The translations under genes and the position numbers were made by a program. A stretch of 16,162 bases of DNA from Nitrospinota bacterium (GTDB taxonomy: Bacteria > Nitrospinota_A > UBA7883), in contig JAOUNV010000003.1 in assembly GCA_029880775.1 (NCBI GenBank), forward strand, positions 1-16,162. The letters are read 5' to 3'. The notes below the pieces were generated by a model that worked only from the letters and a program-made list of their open reading frames with translations, searched no databases and was not told the DNA's origin. Shown piece by piece: positions 7,334-14,590 of this stretch; within the stretch, counting starts at the first letter, position 1, and each line of letters opens with the position of its first letter.

Positions 7334-8730
7334 GGCAGTGTCTTGCCTTTATCAGGGATCAAGCTCTCCTGTTGAGCCCCCGCCATCCCCAGCGCCAAAA
7401 GCAGCAACACCAGCATCTGGGGTTCGGCGTCTCCGAAGTTATACTCGAACATGCCAGCCACCAGGAATGCGGTGATACCTCCCAGCCCGGCCACCAGGCC
7501 CAGCGTGGCGCCAGGCGCGCGCGGCGCCTCTGCGCGAAACGCCCCTGCGCGAAACGCCATCCCCATGTGGTAGTAGGCTATGCCCCATATGGCCAGCCAC
7601 GCCAGCAGGCAGGGTATGCCTCGCTCCACGGCGATCTGCAGCATATTGTTGTGAAGGTGGGAGATATGAGGCTCCAGCACGTTCGGATCCCTGTATTTTG
7701 GATAAGCCTTCGGGAAGCTATTCTGCCCCACACCCAGCAAAGGGCGATCAACCACAAGCTTCAGCCCGGCTGTCCAGACATACAGCCGCTCCCGATTGGC
7801 CGCGTCATTGGGATTGAATATGGAAGCGAACCTGTCCTTCACTCCGCCGGGAGACACCATCAGGGCGCCGACCATCAGTACGGGGAGGATAACCACCAAA
7901 AGCGGCTTTCGCAGAGCCAGCACCACAAACGCCCCGGCAGAGAGGCCAATCCATGCGTTCCTGGTCAAGGAAAGCAAGACAGCGCAAGCGATCAGAGCCA
8001 GCGCCGGGATAAGCCATGCGTCTTTCCACTTTTTGGTGTCAAACGCCACCACCGCCAGCCCGGCCACAAAGGCCAGCATAAGCAGACCGGCGAATGTCAT
8101 GTAAATGTCGTTAAAGCCGCTGATTCTGTCCGCAGTGGAGACCCCCCTTTGCACAGCCTGGTACACGCCCACCAGGGAAATGCCAGCCCCGGCGGCCACC
8201 ACGGCTCGCAGCAAAGATGGGATCTTGCTGACATCCCTCCGGGCGAAATCAAACACCACCAGGAAGACTAGAAGGTGCGATAAATCCTTGGAATCCATCA
8301 GAGACTCTGACATGTCCATGGAGAAAACCGCCGCAATGAGCGAAAGCGCCACGAAGAGCAGCAACGGAACAGCCAGCGGAGAGAAGGAGGGCGCATTCCG
8401 CCAGTCGCCCAATCCAGCGGCCTGCCACCTGCCGATCCAGCACACCCCAGCCAAGCTGATGGAAATCTGGGCCACGGAGATGGAAAACATCCCCGTAACC
8501 ACGAAAAGGAATATGAACAACCAGCCGGCCCTTGTCCATTTGTCCACCTGGTTTTTCGGCTCTGGGTTGGCCACCGGACGGCCATTGTGCCCATTTACGC
8601 CATTTGTGGGCGCAAAAACCCCATGATCCACTTCTATCCCGGATAGTATTTTCACATTTTCTCTCAGGTCTCCCAGGCGCCCCCATTGCCCGTGGATCCG
8701 AAAAGAGCTAACACAACTACTGGCTCCCAT
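7318..8730 (-). CDS. O-antigen ligase/polymerase family membrane protein (Wzy_C type)
   Basis: Polytopic inner-membrane protein, probably joining O-antigen or another glycan to lipid A-core on the periplasmic face, or polymerising it. About 10-12 hydrophobic segments start near residue 67. The LTRNAWIG motif (255-262) and the periplasmic HLHNNMLQIAVERGIP segment (358-373) are family hallmarks; H360 matches the conserved histidine of WaaL-type ligases. The first 65 residues are polar and unusually long for the family. A GTG at 8655 (residue 26), preceded by GGAG and GAGAG, is a possible alternative start. Context (msbA and GT9 upstream on the same strand) supports an LPS role, but family members also glycosylate proteins or build other polymers, so no symbol is given. 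A promoter lies at 8834-8862. Confidence 0.88.
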   Translation of the reverse strand: MGASSCVSSFRIHGQWGRLGDLRENVKILSGIEVDHGVFAPTNGVNGHNGRPVANPEPKNQVDKWTRAGWLFIFLFVVTGMFSISVAQISISLAGVCWIGRWQAAGLGDWRNAPSFSPLAVPLLLFVALSLIAAVFSMDMSESLMDSKDLSHLLVFLVVFDFARRDVSKIPSLLRAVVAAGAGISLVGVYQAVQRGVSTADRISGFNDIYMTFAGLLMLAFVAGLAVVAFDTKKWKDAWLIPALALIACAVLLSLTRNAWIGLSAGAFVVLALRKPLLVVILPVLMVGALMVSPGGVKDRFASIFNPNDAANRERLYVWTAGLKLVVDRPLLGVGQNSFPKAYPKYRDPNVLEPHISHLHNNMLQIAVERGIPCLLAWLAIWGIAYYHMGMAFRAGAFRAEAPRAPGATLGLVAGLGGITAFLVAGMFEYNFGDAEPQMLVLLLLALGMAGAQQESLIPDKGKTLPASSA

Positions 8731-8765
8731 CCATAATTCCGAAACCCCTATCCTCCCCGGATAAT

Positions 8766-8799
8766 CGTAAAGATCGTCTTAAAGCGAACCATCTTTACG
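8766..8799. promoter_or_regulatory. Perfect 9-bp inverted repeat in the leader of the ligase-family gene
   Basis: CGTAAAGAT (8766-8774) and ATCTTTACG (8791-8799) are exact reverse complements with a 16-base spacer that itself holds CTTAAAG. It lies 36 bases upstream of the predicted start codon and downstream of the predicted promoter. It could be a dimeric repressor site or an RNA hairpin in the 5' leader. Outer flanking bases do not extend the pairing. Confidence 0.45.
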
Positions 8800-8833
8800 T
8801 CGAGGTCGTCAGGTATCATGGCAGTCGGTTACC

Positions 8834-8862
8834 ATTATCACCATTAGGGCCTTCGCCGCCAA
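8834..8862 (-). promoter_or_regulatory. Predicted promoter of the O-antigen ligase-family gene
   Basis: Read on the - strand, TTGGCG (8862-8857) and GATAAT (8839-8834) are separated by exactly 17 bases, matching the sigma-70 consensus at four and five of six positions. Transcription would start near 8827, leaving a leader of about 100 bases that contains the inverted repeat at 8766-8799. Confidence 0.45.
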
Positions 8863-8979
8863 GGGTTTTCTTGCTTATTTTTGGTTTTCGCTGAAAAAGC
8901 AAAAACGGTCGGCGCCGGGGTAATGATCCCATTTATTAAACCGGCAAGCCGCTTATCAGGCGGATTCTCCGTCAGGATA

Positions 8980-10728
8980 TTACCTTCTCGCCTTCACCGT
9001 GTCCATGGCTGTCCGGAATTGCAGCTCAAACAGTTTTTTGTACAGCCCATCCTCGGCGATAAGCTTATCGTGGGGGCCATGCTCCGCCACACGCCCCCCA
9101 TCCATCACCACAATCTGGTCCGCGTTTAAGATAGTTGAAAGGCGGTGGGCAATGACGAAAGTGGTCCTTTGGGTCATCAGATTCTCCAGCGCTTTTTGCA
9201 CCATCAGCTCCGATTCTGTGTCCAGCGCCGATGTCGCCTCGTCCAATATCAGAACGGCGGGATTTTTCATTATGGCTCTGGCGATGGAGAGCCTTTGGCG
9301 CTCCCCACCGGAGAGTTTATGCCCACGCTCACCCACCAGGGTTTCATACCCATCCGGGGCTTTGGCAATAAAATCGTGGGCGTAAGCCGCCCGAGCGGCC
9401 CTCTCCACCTCTTCAATCGGCGCTTCCGCCCGGCCATAAGCGATGTTGTTTCTGATAGTGTCGTTGAACAGAAACACATCCTGGGTCACGATGCCGATCT
9501 GTTCCCTGAGTGAAGCGATGGTGACATGGCGGATATCGTGCCCATCGAAGAGGATCGCCCCCTGCGTCGCGTCAAAGAAACGCGGAATCAGGTTCACGAG
9601 GGTGGTCTTGCCGGCGCCGCTGGGGCCCACCAGCGCGTAGACCATCCCCCTTTTCACATTCAGGTTGATGCCGGAGAGCGCCATATCGGTATCGTCATAC
9701 TGGAAAGAGACATCCCGAAACTCAATCCCCGAGGCAAGGGGCGGCAGGGCTATAGCGTCTGGCGCCTGGCGCACCGTAGGCTTTATGTCCATGATCTCGA
9801 ATATCCGCGTGGCCGCCGCCAGAGCTTGCTGGATCTTGTTATAAACCCGGGAGAGCTTGGCCACGGGGGCGTACAGCATAAACAGGGCCATGATGAACGA
9901 GAAGAAAGCGCCCACGGTGGTCTTCCCCTCCATCACCATGGCGCCGCCGTACCAGATGATCGCGGCGATGCCAAAAGCGCCTATAAACTCCAGCAGAGGG
10001 CTGGACAACTCGTTAATCTTTATTGCGCGACGCATCCGGCCAAAATAGGTCTGGTTCATTTGGTCGAATTTTCCCACCTCGTATTTTTCCATGCCGAACG
10101 CCTGCACAACCCGGATGCCGGTGAAGGTCTCCACCAGCATGGCGTTCAGATCCGCCATCGCCTCCTGGGTTTCCCTGGATACAATGCGCAGCCTCTTCCC
10201 CAGCCGGTCGATCAATAAACCGGAAAGAGGGATAACCAGCAGGGCAATGGTGGCCAGCTTCCAGTTGTGGTAATAAACCACTGCCAGGAGCACCAGCATG
10301 GTCATCGACTCGCGCACCAGGTCATACACCACTATCGATACCGAGTCCTGGATCACATACACATCGTTGGTGATGCGAGAGATTATCTGGCCGGTTTTGC
10401 GCTTGGAGAAGAAATCAAGAGAGAGCCCCTGGATGTGGCTGAAAAGTCCATTGCGGATGTCGCGGATGGCCAACTGGCCGATCACCTGCATCTGGGAGGA
10501 GGCCAGATACCGCCCGATTCCCCTGGCCAAATATATCAGCACCACCCCCACAGGCAACAGAAACAACATCTCCTTGTCTTTGCGAAGGAAAATATCGTCC
10601 AGCACCGGCTGGATTATCATCGCCGTGGCCCCGGAAGTCAGGGAAACGATGAGCATGCAGAAAGACGCCACCGCAAACCGTCTCCAATACGGTTTAAGAT
10701 AGGCCAGTAGTCTTTTATATAGTTCCAT
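8980..10728 (-). CDS. msbA: Lipid A/LPS flippase, ABC transporter MsbA
   Basis: Half-transporter that works as a homodimer to flip lipid A-core across the inner membrane. The N-terminal transmembrane domain (about 1-320) has about six hydrophobic segments and the ISRITND coupling motif (116-122). The ATPase domain follows: Walker A GPSGAGKT (368-375), Q-loop TQD (415-417), signature LSGGERQ (472-478), Walker B VLILDEAT (492-499), D-loop SALD and switch H528. The length of 582 aa equals that of E. coli MsbA. It starts 6 bases after the stop of the upstream GT9 gene, with GGTGAG as ribosome binding site. Close relatives export other lipids or peptides, but the LPS neighbours support MsbA. Confidence 0.92.
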   Translation of the reverse strand: MELYKRLLAYLKPYWRRFAVASFCMLIVSLTSGATAMIIQPVLDDIFLRKDKEMLFLLPVGVVLIYLARGIGRYLASSQMQVIGQLAIRDIRNGLFSHIQGLSLDFFSKRKTGQIISRITNDVYVIQDSVSIVVYDLVRESMTMLVLLAVVYYHNWKLATIALLVIPLSGLLIDRLGKRLRIVSRETQEAMADLNAMLVETFTGIRVVQAFGMEKYEVGKFDQMNQTYFGRMRRAIKINELSSPLLEFIGAFGIAAIIWYGGAMVMEGKTTVGAFFSFIMALFMLYAPVAKLSRVYNKIQQALAAATRIFEIMDIKPTVRQAPDAIALPPLASGIEFRDVSFQYDDTDMALSGINLNVKRGMVYALVGPSGAGKTTLVNLIPRFFDATQGAILFDGHDIRHVTIASLREQIGIVTQDVFLFNDTIRNNIAYGRAEAPIEEVERAARAAYAHDFIAKAPDGYETLVGERGHKLSGGERQRLSIARAIMKNPAVLILDEATSALDTESELMVQKALENLMTQRTTFVIAHRLSTILNADQIVVMDGGRVAEHGPHDKLIAEDGLYKKLFELQFRTAMDTVKARR

Positions 10729-10734
10729 AGGGTC

Positions 10735-11784
10735 TCACCCAACCTCCGCCGCCACAGTTGGGCGCAGCCTTGAGCGCACCTCGCCCATCACCTGGTCCAC
10801 GGTTATAGATTCCATGCAATCAAAATGGGAGCAGTCTCGCCCGACGCAGTAGTCGCAAGGAGGGGTATCGGGGCGCACCGCGCCGCCGCCTGGGCCTATG
10901 GGGCCCCATCTCTCCGGCAGGCAGACGAATATGGGGCAGTATATCCCCACCACCGGGACCCCCACAGCGGAAGCCATATGCAAAGGCCCCGTGCTGTTGG
11001 CCACCAACACATCCAGATCGGAAAGAATCCGGGCCAGCCTTTTCAACCCTCCATCGCCGGTATATTTTTGAGCCCCTTCTCCTGCCGCGTTGGCCACCAG
11101 CTCCACCAGATCCTTCTCCCCGGCGGCGCCTGTCACCGCCACGTCGAACCCTGCTTGTGTCAGCGCCCTGGCCAGGTTTTCCCACATGGCCTGGGGCCAT
11201 GCCCTCGCCGAGCCGCCATGCCCCGGATGCAGCCCCACCAGGGGACGGTCGGCGTTCTTCACGAAATGGCCAGGAGTCGAGGATTCCACTGGAATTATCG
11301 CTTCCCTCAAAGGCTCTATTCCCAGCGGGGCCAGCAGAGCCAGGTTATGGTCCGCCTCGTTGATCAGGCTTTTGCTGCGGCGCTGGGCCACCCTGTGAGT
11401 GAGCAGGGCCTGGGCGGCCTTGGTGGCGGGGCCGATGCGGACAGGGACCCGGGCCAGGGCCACGGTCATCGCCACGGAGGATTTGAGGTACAGAAGAATC
11501 GCCACGTCGAATTTCGCCGCTCTCAGACTGGCCGCCAGCGACCATATCATGTCGGTGGGAACGTGGGCGCCAGGGGAACTGAAGGAGATTATTTCATCCA
11601 CATCATTCCGGTTTTCCAGCAGTTCGCGGGTGTAATCGCGGGCCAGGGCGGTGATGTGGGCGCGAGGATGGGCCTTGCGCAAGGAGGCGAACACCGGCAA
11701 GGAGAGGACCATGTCCCCGATCCTGTCGGTGCGGGCCACCAATATGCGTGGTTTTTCCGGAAGTTTAATAGCTCTTGAAAACAT
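10735..11784 (-). CDS. Glycosyltransferase family 9 (ADP-heptose:LPS heptosyltransferase-like)
   Basis: Cytoplasmic GT-B enzyme predicted to add a heptose to the LPS inner core. Seen: the N-terminal RILVARTDRIGDMVLSLP motif (13-30), the donor-domain GLHPGHGGSARAWP segment, the VANSTGPLHMASAVGVPVVGIY motif, and a C-terminal cysteine set (C310, C313, C318, C323) seen in many GT9 proteins. ATG 11784 was chosen because it gives 349 aa, a normal length, and places the conserved strand at the N-terminus. The frame stays open to 11955, but the extra 57 codons are AT-rich, unlike the gene, and show no family similarity. The ribosome binding site is weak. It forms an operon with msbA. Which heptose position it uses (WaaC, WaaF or WaaQ type) cannot be told. 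Confidence 0.88.
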   Translation of the reverse strand: MFSRAIKLPEKPRILVARTDRIGDMVLSLPVFASLRKAHPRAHITALARDYTRELLENRNDVDEIISFSSPGAHVPTDMIWSLAASLRAAKFDVAILLYLKSSVAMTVALARVPVRIGPATKAAQALLTHRVAQRRSKSLINEADHNLALLAPLGIEPLREAIIPVESSTPGHFVKNADRPLVGLHPGHGGSARAWPQAMWENLARALTQAGFDVAVTGAAGEKDLVELVANAAGEGAQKYTGDGGLKRLARILSDLDVLVANSTGPLHMASAVGVPVVGIYCPIFVCLPERWGPIGPGGGAVRPDTPPCDYCVGRDCSHFDCMESITVDQVMGEVRSRLRPTVAAEVG

Positions 11785-12030
11785 TGTTTTACATCTTAGC
11801 ACGGCAAGCGGCGGCGTGGCGCCAGGTGGAATATACCTTTGCAGAAAAATAATTTTGTTTATCCCCCGATTATCTGATACACTGACTTTTAGTTTGAAAC
11901 GCCAAATTTTGGCTGATGCTGTCAGTTTATTGCTTGCCTCAGATAATAATTCCAAGATTGGGCAATTATAGCCTCGCGCGACGTTACGTCTGCGCGCTGG
12001 AAACCATCGTATATAGGATACAGAAAAGAA
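11785..12030. other. Divergent intergenic region with nested inverted repeats
   Basis: These 246 AT-rich bases separate the - strand LPS pair from the + strand RRM gene. ACTGAC (11881-11886) and GTCAGT (11921-11926) are inverted repeats enclosing the palindrome GCCAAA-T-TTTGGC (11901-11913). On the - strand a perfect TATAAT lies at 11970-11965, though no good -35 accompanies it. A GC-rich imperfect hairpin occupies 11976-11997. The arrangement looks like a shared control region. Confidence 0.4.
11919..11947 (+). promoter_or_regulatory. Candidate promoter of the RRM gene
   Basis: CTGTCA (11919-11924) and GATAAT (11942-11947) are 17 bases apart, matching the consensus at four and five of six positions. 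The -35 box overlaps the GTCAGT arm of an inverted repeat. The start would be near 11954, giving a leader of about 77 bases with a GC-rich hairpin at 11976-11997. Confidence 0.35.
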
Positions 12031-12303
12031 ATGAAAATTTTTGTCGGCAACCTCCCTTTCACCGTGTCGGAAGACAAGCTTCGCTCGATGTTTGAGCAGT
12101 TCGGCGAGATCGAGTCTTGCAAATTAATCACGGACCGTGAAACAGGCCGCTCCCGCGGGTTTGGGTTTATTGAGATGTCCAATGCTGACGCTGACGCCGC
12201 CATCAAATCCCTCAATGGAACAAACATGGATGACCGGGTTATAAAGGTCAATCAGTCCGAGCCGAAAAAGGACAAGCCGAGCGGTCGACGACGCTCCTGG
12301 TAA
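12031..12303 (+). CDS. RRM-type single-domain RNA-binding protein
   Basis: A 90-aa protein that is essentially one RNA recognition motif, similar to the Rbp proteins of cyanobacteria and other bacteria. RNP2 is KIFVGNL (2-8) and RNP1 is RGFGFIEM (42-49), both with the aromatic residues that stack on RNA bases. The beta-alpha-beta-beta-alpha-beta order is complete by about residue 76, followed by a short basic tail rich in Lys and Arg. In other bacteria these proteins are often cold-inducible and bind single-stranded RNA. The next gene, 75 bases downstream, is a DEAD-box helicase, fitting a joint role in RNA remodelling. A C-terminal Gly-rich tail, as in some relatives, is absent. Confidence 0.93.
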   Translation: MKIFVGNLPFTVSEDKLRSMFEQFGEIESCKLITDRETGRSRGFGFIEMSNADADAAIKSLNGTNMDDRVIKVNQSEPKKDKPSGRRRSW

Positions 12304-12336
12304 CAGCTTTACCATTCTAAGTAACAAATCATATCG

Positions 12337-12350
12337 GCCGCGTTTGCGGC
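12337..12350 (+). other. Small hairpin between the RRM and helicase genes
   Basis: GCCGC (12337-12341) pairs with GCGGC (12346-12350) around a GTTT loop, 28 bases before the helicase ATG. No T-tract follows, so it is more likely a processing, attenuation or stability element than a full terminator. Confidence 0.3.
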
Positions 12351-12378
12351 TAATTCACACTATTATTGTGCAGGTATC

Positions 12379-13650
12379 ATGACAGACAGTTCATTCGAAA
12401 ATATGGGCCTTATTAAGCCCTTGTTGCGCGCTCTGACGGAGAATAACTATCAGACGCCCACCCCCATACAGGCAGGAGCCATCCCCCACATCCTGGAAGG
12501 CCGCGATGTGTTTGGCTGCGCCCAGACCGGAACCGGCAAAACAGCGGCCTTTGCGCTGCCCACTTTGCAGTTTCTGGACGAGCTTAACGCCAGGCGTACG
12601 CCAAAGCAGCCGCTGGTGCTGGCGCTGGCCCCCACCAGGGAGCTTGCCGAACAGATAAGCAAAAGCTTCCGCGCATATGGACGGCATATGGGTGTCCGTG
12701 TGTCGGCGGTTTACGGCGGAGTGGGCATCGTCCCGCAGGCCAGGTCTCTGGCCGCCGGAGCGGACGTGCTGGTGGCCACACCGGGCCGCTTGCTGGACCT
12801 TATCCAGCAGAGGATGGTCACTCTGGATAACATCCGGGTGCTGATCCTCGACGAGGCGGACAGGATGCTGGACATGGGCTTTATCCATGACATAAAAAAG
12901 ATCATCGCCAAAATCCCGGAAGAGCGGCAGACGCTTTTCTTCTCCGCCACATTCACAGGCGAGGCTGGCCGTCTGGCCAATGGGCTCCTTCAGGATCCGG
13001 TGAAAGTCCAGGTGGGCCCGGTTTCCTCCGCTGTGGATAAAATCAACCAGAAAGTAATGTTCGTGGACCAGAGCAACAAGGAAGCTCTGCTTCATCTGTT
13101 GCTGGAGGACGAGTCTGTGACCAGGGCTCTGGTGTTCACCAGAACGAAGCACCGGGCCAACAAGCTGGTCACCCAGCTGAGCCGGAGCAAAGTGAGCGCG
13201 GATGCGATCCACGGGAACAAGTCCCAGCCGGCGCGCTTGCGGGCCCTGGCGGCGTTTAGCTCCGGCAAAGTAAAAGTGCTGGTGGCCACCGATGTGGCCT
13301 CCCGTGGGATCGACGTGAAAGGGATCTCTCATGTGATTAACTTCGAGATGCCAGGTGACGCGGAAAGCTATGTGCACAGAATAGGCCGCACCGCCCGCGC
13401 CGGAGAGAAGGGGATAGCCATCTCCTTGTGCAGCTCCGATGAGCACTCCATCCTGAGGGATATCGAGAGGACCACCAAAAACTCTCTGGATGTGAATTCG
13501 GATCATCCATACCATGTGGAGCGCGCTCCTTATCGCGGACCCAGCAAAAACTATGGTGGCAAGAAGCCTTTCGCGGCGTTCAAGAGAGGCGGCGCCGGAA
13601 GGGCCCGTTTCACCAGGCGGAAGGGATCGGAGAACCGGCTGGCTGGCTAA
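12379..13650 (+). CDS. rhlE: DEAD-box ATP-dependent RNA helicase, RhlE-like
   Basis: RNA helicase that remodels RNA duplexes in ribosome assembly, mRNA decay or cold adaptation. All motifs are intact: Q-motif with F6 and Q31 (PTPIQ), motif I AQTGTGKT (48-55), Ia PTRELA (85-90), Ib TPGR (134-137), II DEAD (158-161), III SAT (189-191), V ATDVASRGID (303-312) and VI HRIGRTAR (333-340). A basic tail (about 381-418) resembles those of RhlE/SrmB helicases and probably binds RNA. Length is 423 aa. The start is ATG 12379 with a modest AGG 5 bases upstream. It is probably cotranscribed with the RRM gene. The last codons and stop lie inside the first unit of a palindromic repeat array. An intrinsic terminator ends the transcript. 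Confidence 0.93.
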   Translation: MTDSSFENMGLIKPLLRALTENNYQTPTPIQAGAIPHILEGRDVFGCAQTGTGKTAAFALPTLQFLDELNARRTPKQPLVLALAPTRELAEQISKSFRAYGRHMGVRVSAVYGGVGIVPQARSLAAGADVLVATPGRLLDLIQQRMVTLDNIRVLILDEADRMLDMGFIHDIKKIIAKIPEERQTLFFSATFTGEAGRLANGLLQDPVKVQVGPVSSAVDKINQKVMFVDQSNKEALLHLLLEDESVTRALVFTRTKHRANKLVTQLSRSKVSADAIHGNKSQPARLRALAAFSSGKVKVLVATDVASRGIDVKGISHVINFEMPGDAESYVHRIGRTARAGEKGIAISLCSSDEHSILRDIERTTKNSLDVNSDHPYHVERAPYRGPSKNYGGKKPFAAFKRGGAGRARFTRRKGSENRLAG

Positions 13651-13712
13651 CCGGCTGGCTGGGATAGCCAGTTGGCTGGGATAGCCAGTTGGCTGGCTTG
13701 CCAGTTCGCTGG
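13635..13712. repeat. Five tandem palindromic ~17-bp repeats at the helicase 3' end
   Basis: Five 12-bp cores begin at 13635, 13651, 13668, 13685 and 13701. Cores 1-2 read CCGGCTGGCTGG, 3-4 CCAGTTGGCTGG and 5 CCAGTTCGCTGG, separated by spacers of 4-5 bases (CTAA, GATAG, GATAG, CTTG). Cores 3-5 begin CCAG and end CTGG, so each is a palindrome and neighbouring units can also pair (AGCCA with TGGCT). The helicase stop codon TAA lies in the first spacer. The array ends 25 bases before the terminator. Confidence 0.85.
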
Positions 13713-13737
13713 AAGCAGTCCCCGAAAGTATCAATCC

Positions 13738-13769
13738 AACCCGGTCAGCGTTTTGCTGATCGGGTTTTT
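13738..13769 (+). terminator. Intrinsic terminator of the RRM-helicase transcript
   Basis: A 12-bp stem (AACCCGGTCAGC at 13738-13749 with GCTGATCGGGTT at 13755-13766, one G-U pair) closes a GTTTT loop and runs straight into TTTTT and a further T-rich stretch. This is a textbook Rho-independent terminator on the + strand. Confidence 0.9.
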
Positions 13770-13843
13770 ATTTAGGCGCGCAATTGCGTTTCTCGCCCCC
13801 CTTTTCGCTCACATACCACATTGCTGAAAAATCATATTACAGC

Positions 13844-13871
13844 TTGACGTAGGCATAACACAGGTTATAAT
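13844..13871 (+). promoter_or_regulatory. Strong predicted promoter for the two small exported genes
   Basis: TTGACG (13844-13849) and a perfect TATAAT (13866-13871) are separated by 16 bases. The predicted start near 13878 lies about 25 bases before ATG 13903. It follows the helicase terminator, so these genes form a separate transcription unit. Confidence 0.65.
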
Positions 13872-13902
13872 AATAGGCAACATACCGAAATTGGGGGCGT
13901 GT

Positions 13903-14235
13903 ATGAAGGTAAGGTTACTGTGTGCTTTTATCCTGGCCTCGTTGGCCGTGTCGAGTGGTTCGTTCTCGCAGAACACGCAAAGGGCGGTTTCCACGCAGGA
14001 GAGAGAGGTCTATTCCAATCACGCTGAGGCGACAAAAAGCGGGCTTCTAAGCTGGAAATGGGAACTATCTGAGGTAATAGGCGCCCTACCTTCCGGCGTA
14101 GCGGTGGAGGTCCTGGCTTCGAAGGAGGTGGGGCATGGAAAATTCTGGAAACAAGTTGAATATTTCGACACCAGCCGAAACAGACAGATCAGAGGCTGGG
14201 TATTCTGCGGAAGCACCCTGGATGGCTGTCCATAA
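13903..14235 (+). CDS. Small secreted protein with a probable SH3-like domain
   Basis: A 110-aa protein of unknown specific function. Residues 1-22 form a typical Sec signal peptide (MKVR, then hydrophobic LLCAFILASLAVSSG, likely cut after GSFSQ or nearby). The mature part from about residue 57 has the pattern of a bacterial SH3 domain: GALPSGVAVEVLAS, a WKQVEY strand and a terminal RGWVFC. Such domains often bind peptidoglycan or peptides. Two cysteines near the end (C102, C109) could form a disulphide in the periplasm. ATG 13903 is preferred over TTG 13891 because GGGGG precedes it at suitable spacing and the signal peptide starts there. The SH3 call rests on pattern only. Confidence 0.7.
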   Translation: MKVRLLCAFILASLAVSSGSFSQNTQRAVSTQEREVYSNHAEATKSGLLSWKWELSEVIGALPSGVAVEVLASKEVGHGKFWKQVEYFDTSRNRQIRGWVFCGSTLDGCP

Positions 14236-14248
14236 GGAGCTGACGGTT

Positions 14249-14590
14249 ATGACGAATGTAAATAGCTGGGCAAGGTGGTTTCTTCCCACATCCCTGGTCG
14301 CGGTTGTCCTGGTGTTTGGCTGTTCCCTCGCCCACGCGGAACCTACGGTAACGGCCGTGCAAGCTTATGGTGAGCAAAAGGATCAGGACATCTGGCGCCC
14401 CTTAATCGCCATCATTTTCATCGTGGTGACGAATTTCGTCTATGTGAAATATGCTCCGACACCACAAAACTTGAAAGTCAACCTGACTCATCTGGTTGTT
14501 ATCACCGACATGGCGATCCTGGTTGCGATAGGACTGATGGACAGTTCAGCGATATTGGAATACGCAAAATTATTTGGCGTCAGTTTTTAG
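14249..14590 (+). CDS. Small membrane protein of unknown function
   Basis: I do not recognise this 113-aa protein. It starts with a signal-like hydrophobic stretch (residues 10-30, ending CSLAHAE, which fits a signal peptidase I site). A short polar segment follows, then two likely transmembrane helices at about 49-68 (WRPLIAIIFIVVTNFVYVKY) and 81-104. ATG 14249 is chosen over upstream in-frame ATGs at 14135 and 14222 because AAGGAG at 14234-14239 lies 9 bases before it and the upstream codons overlap the preceding gene. It starts 13 bases after the SH3-like gene, so the two probably form one operon. A lipobox is unlikely: VFGC has Phe at the -2 position. Confidence 0.65.
   Translation: MTNVNSWARWFLPTSLVAVVLVFGCSLAHAEPTVTAVQAYGEQKDQDIWRPLIAIIFIVVTNFVYVKYAPTPQNLKVNLTHLVVITDMAILVAIGLMDSSAILEYAKLFGVSF

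Larger units (their letters stand above)
8731..8979. other. Intergenic region between msbA and the ligase-family gene
   Basis: These 249 bases hold no convincing gene. Besides the promoter and inverted repeat listed separately, the - strand shows CGGCGCCG (an 8-bp palindrome near 8911-8918) followed by T-runs, a weak candidate terminator for the GT9-msbA transcript. The region separates the ligase-family gene from the msbA operon despite shared orientation. Confidence 0.4.

Noticed and set aside
7372..8271. Open frame antisense to the O-antigen ligase-family gene
   Set aside because: The translation is His/Gln-rich, a typical reverse image of hydrophobic helices; the - strand frame has real family motifs.
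10825..11778. Open frame antisense to the GT9 gene
   Set aside because: Its translation is rich in Gly, His and Arg with no family features, while the - strand shows clear GT9 motifs.
11785..11955. N-terminal extension of the GT9 gene to ATG 11955
   Set aside because: The extra codons are AT-rich, contain inverted repeats and promoter-like elements, and would push the conserved N-terminal GT9 strand to residue 70.
13635..13712. Repeat array as a CRISPR
   Set aside because: Cores are only 12 bp, spacers are 4-5 bases and partly identical, and no cas gene is nearby.
12391..13734. Long open frame antisense to the DEAD-box helicase gene
   Set aside because: It mirrors a gene with every helicase motif intact, its translation shows no recognisable domain, and it runs through the terminal repeat array. 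It is a by-product of GC-rich codon use.
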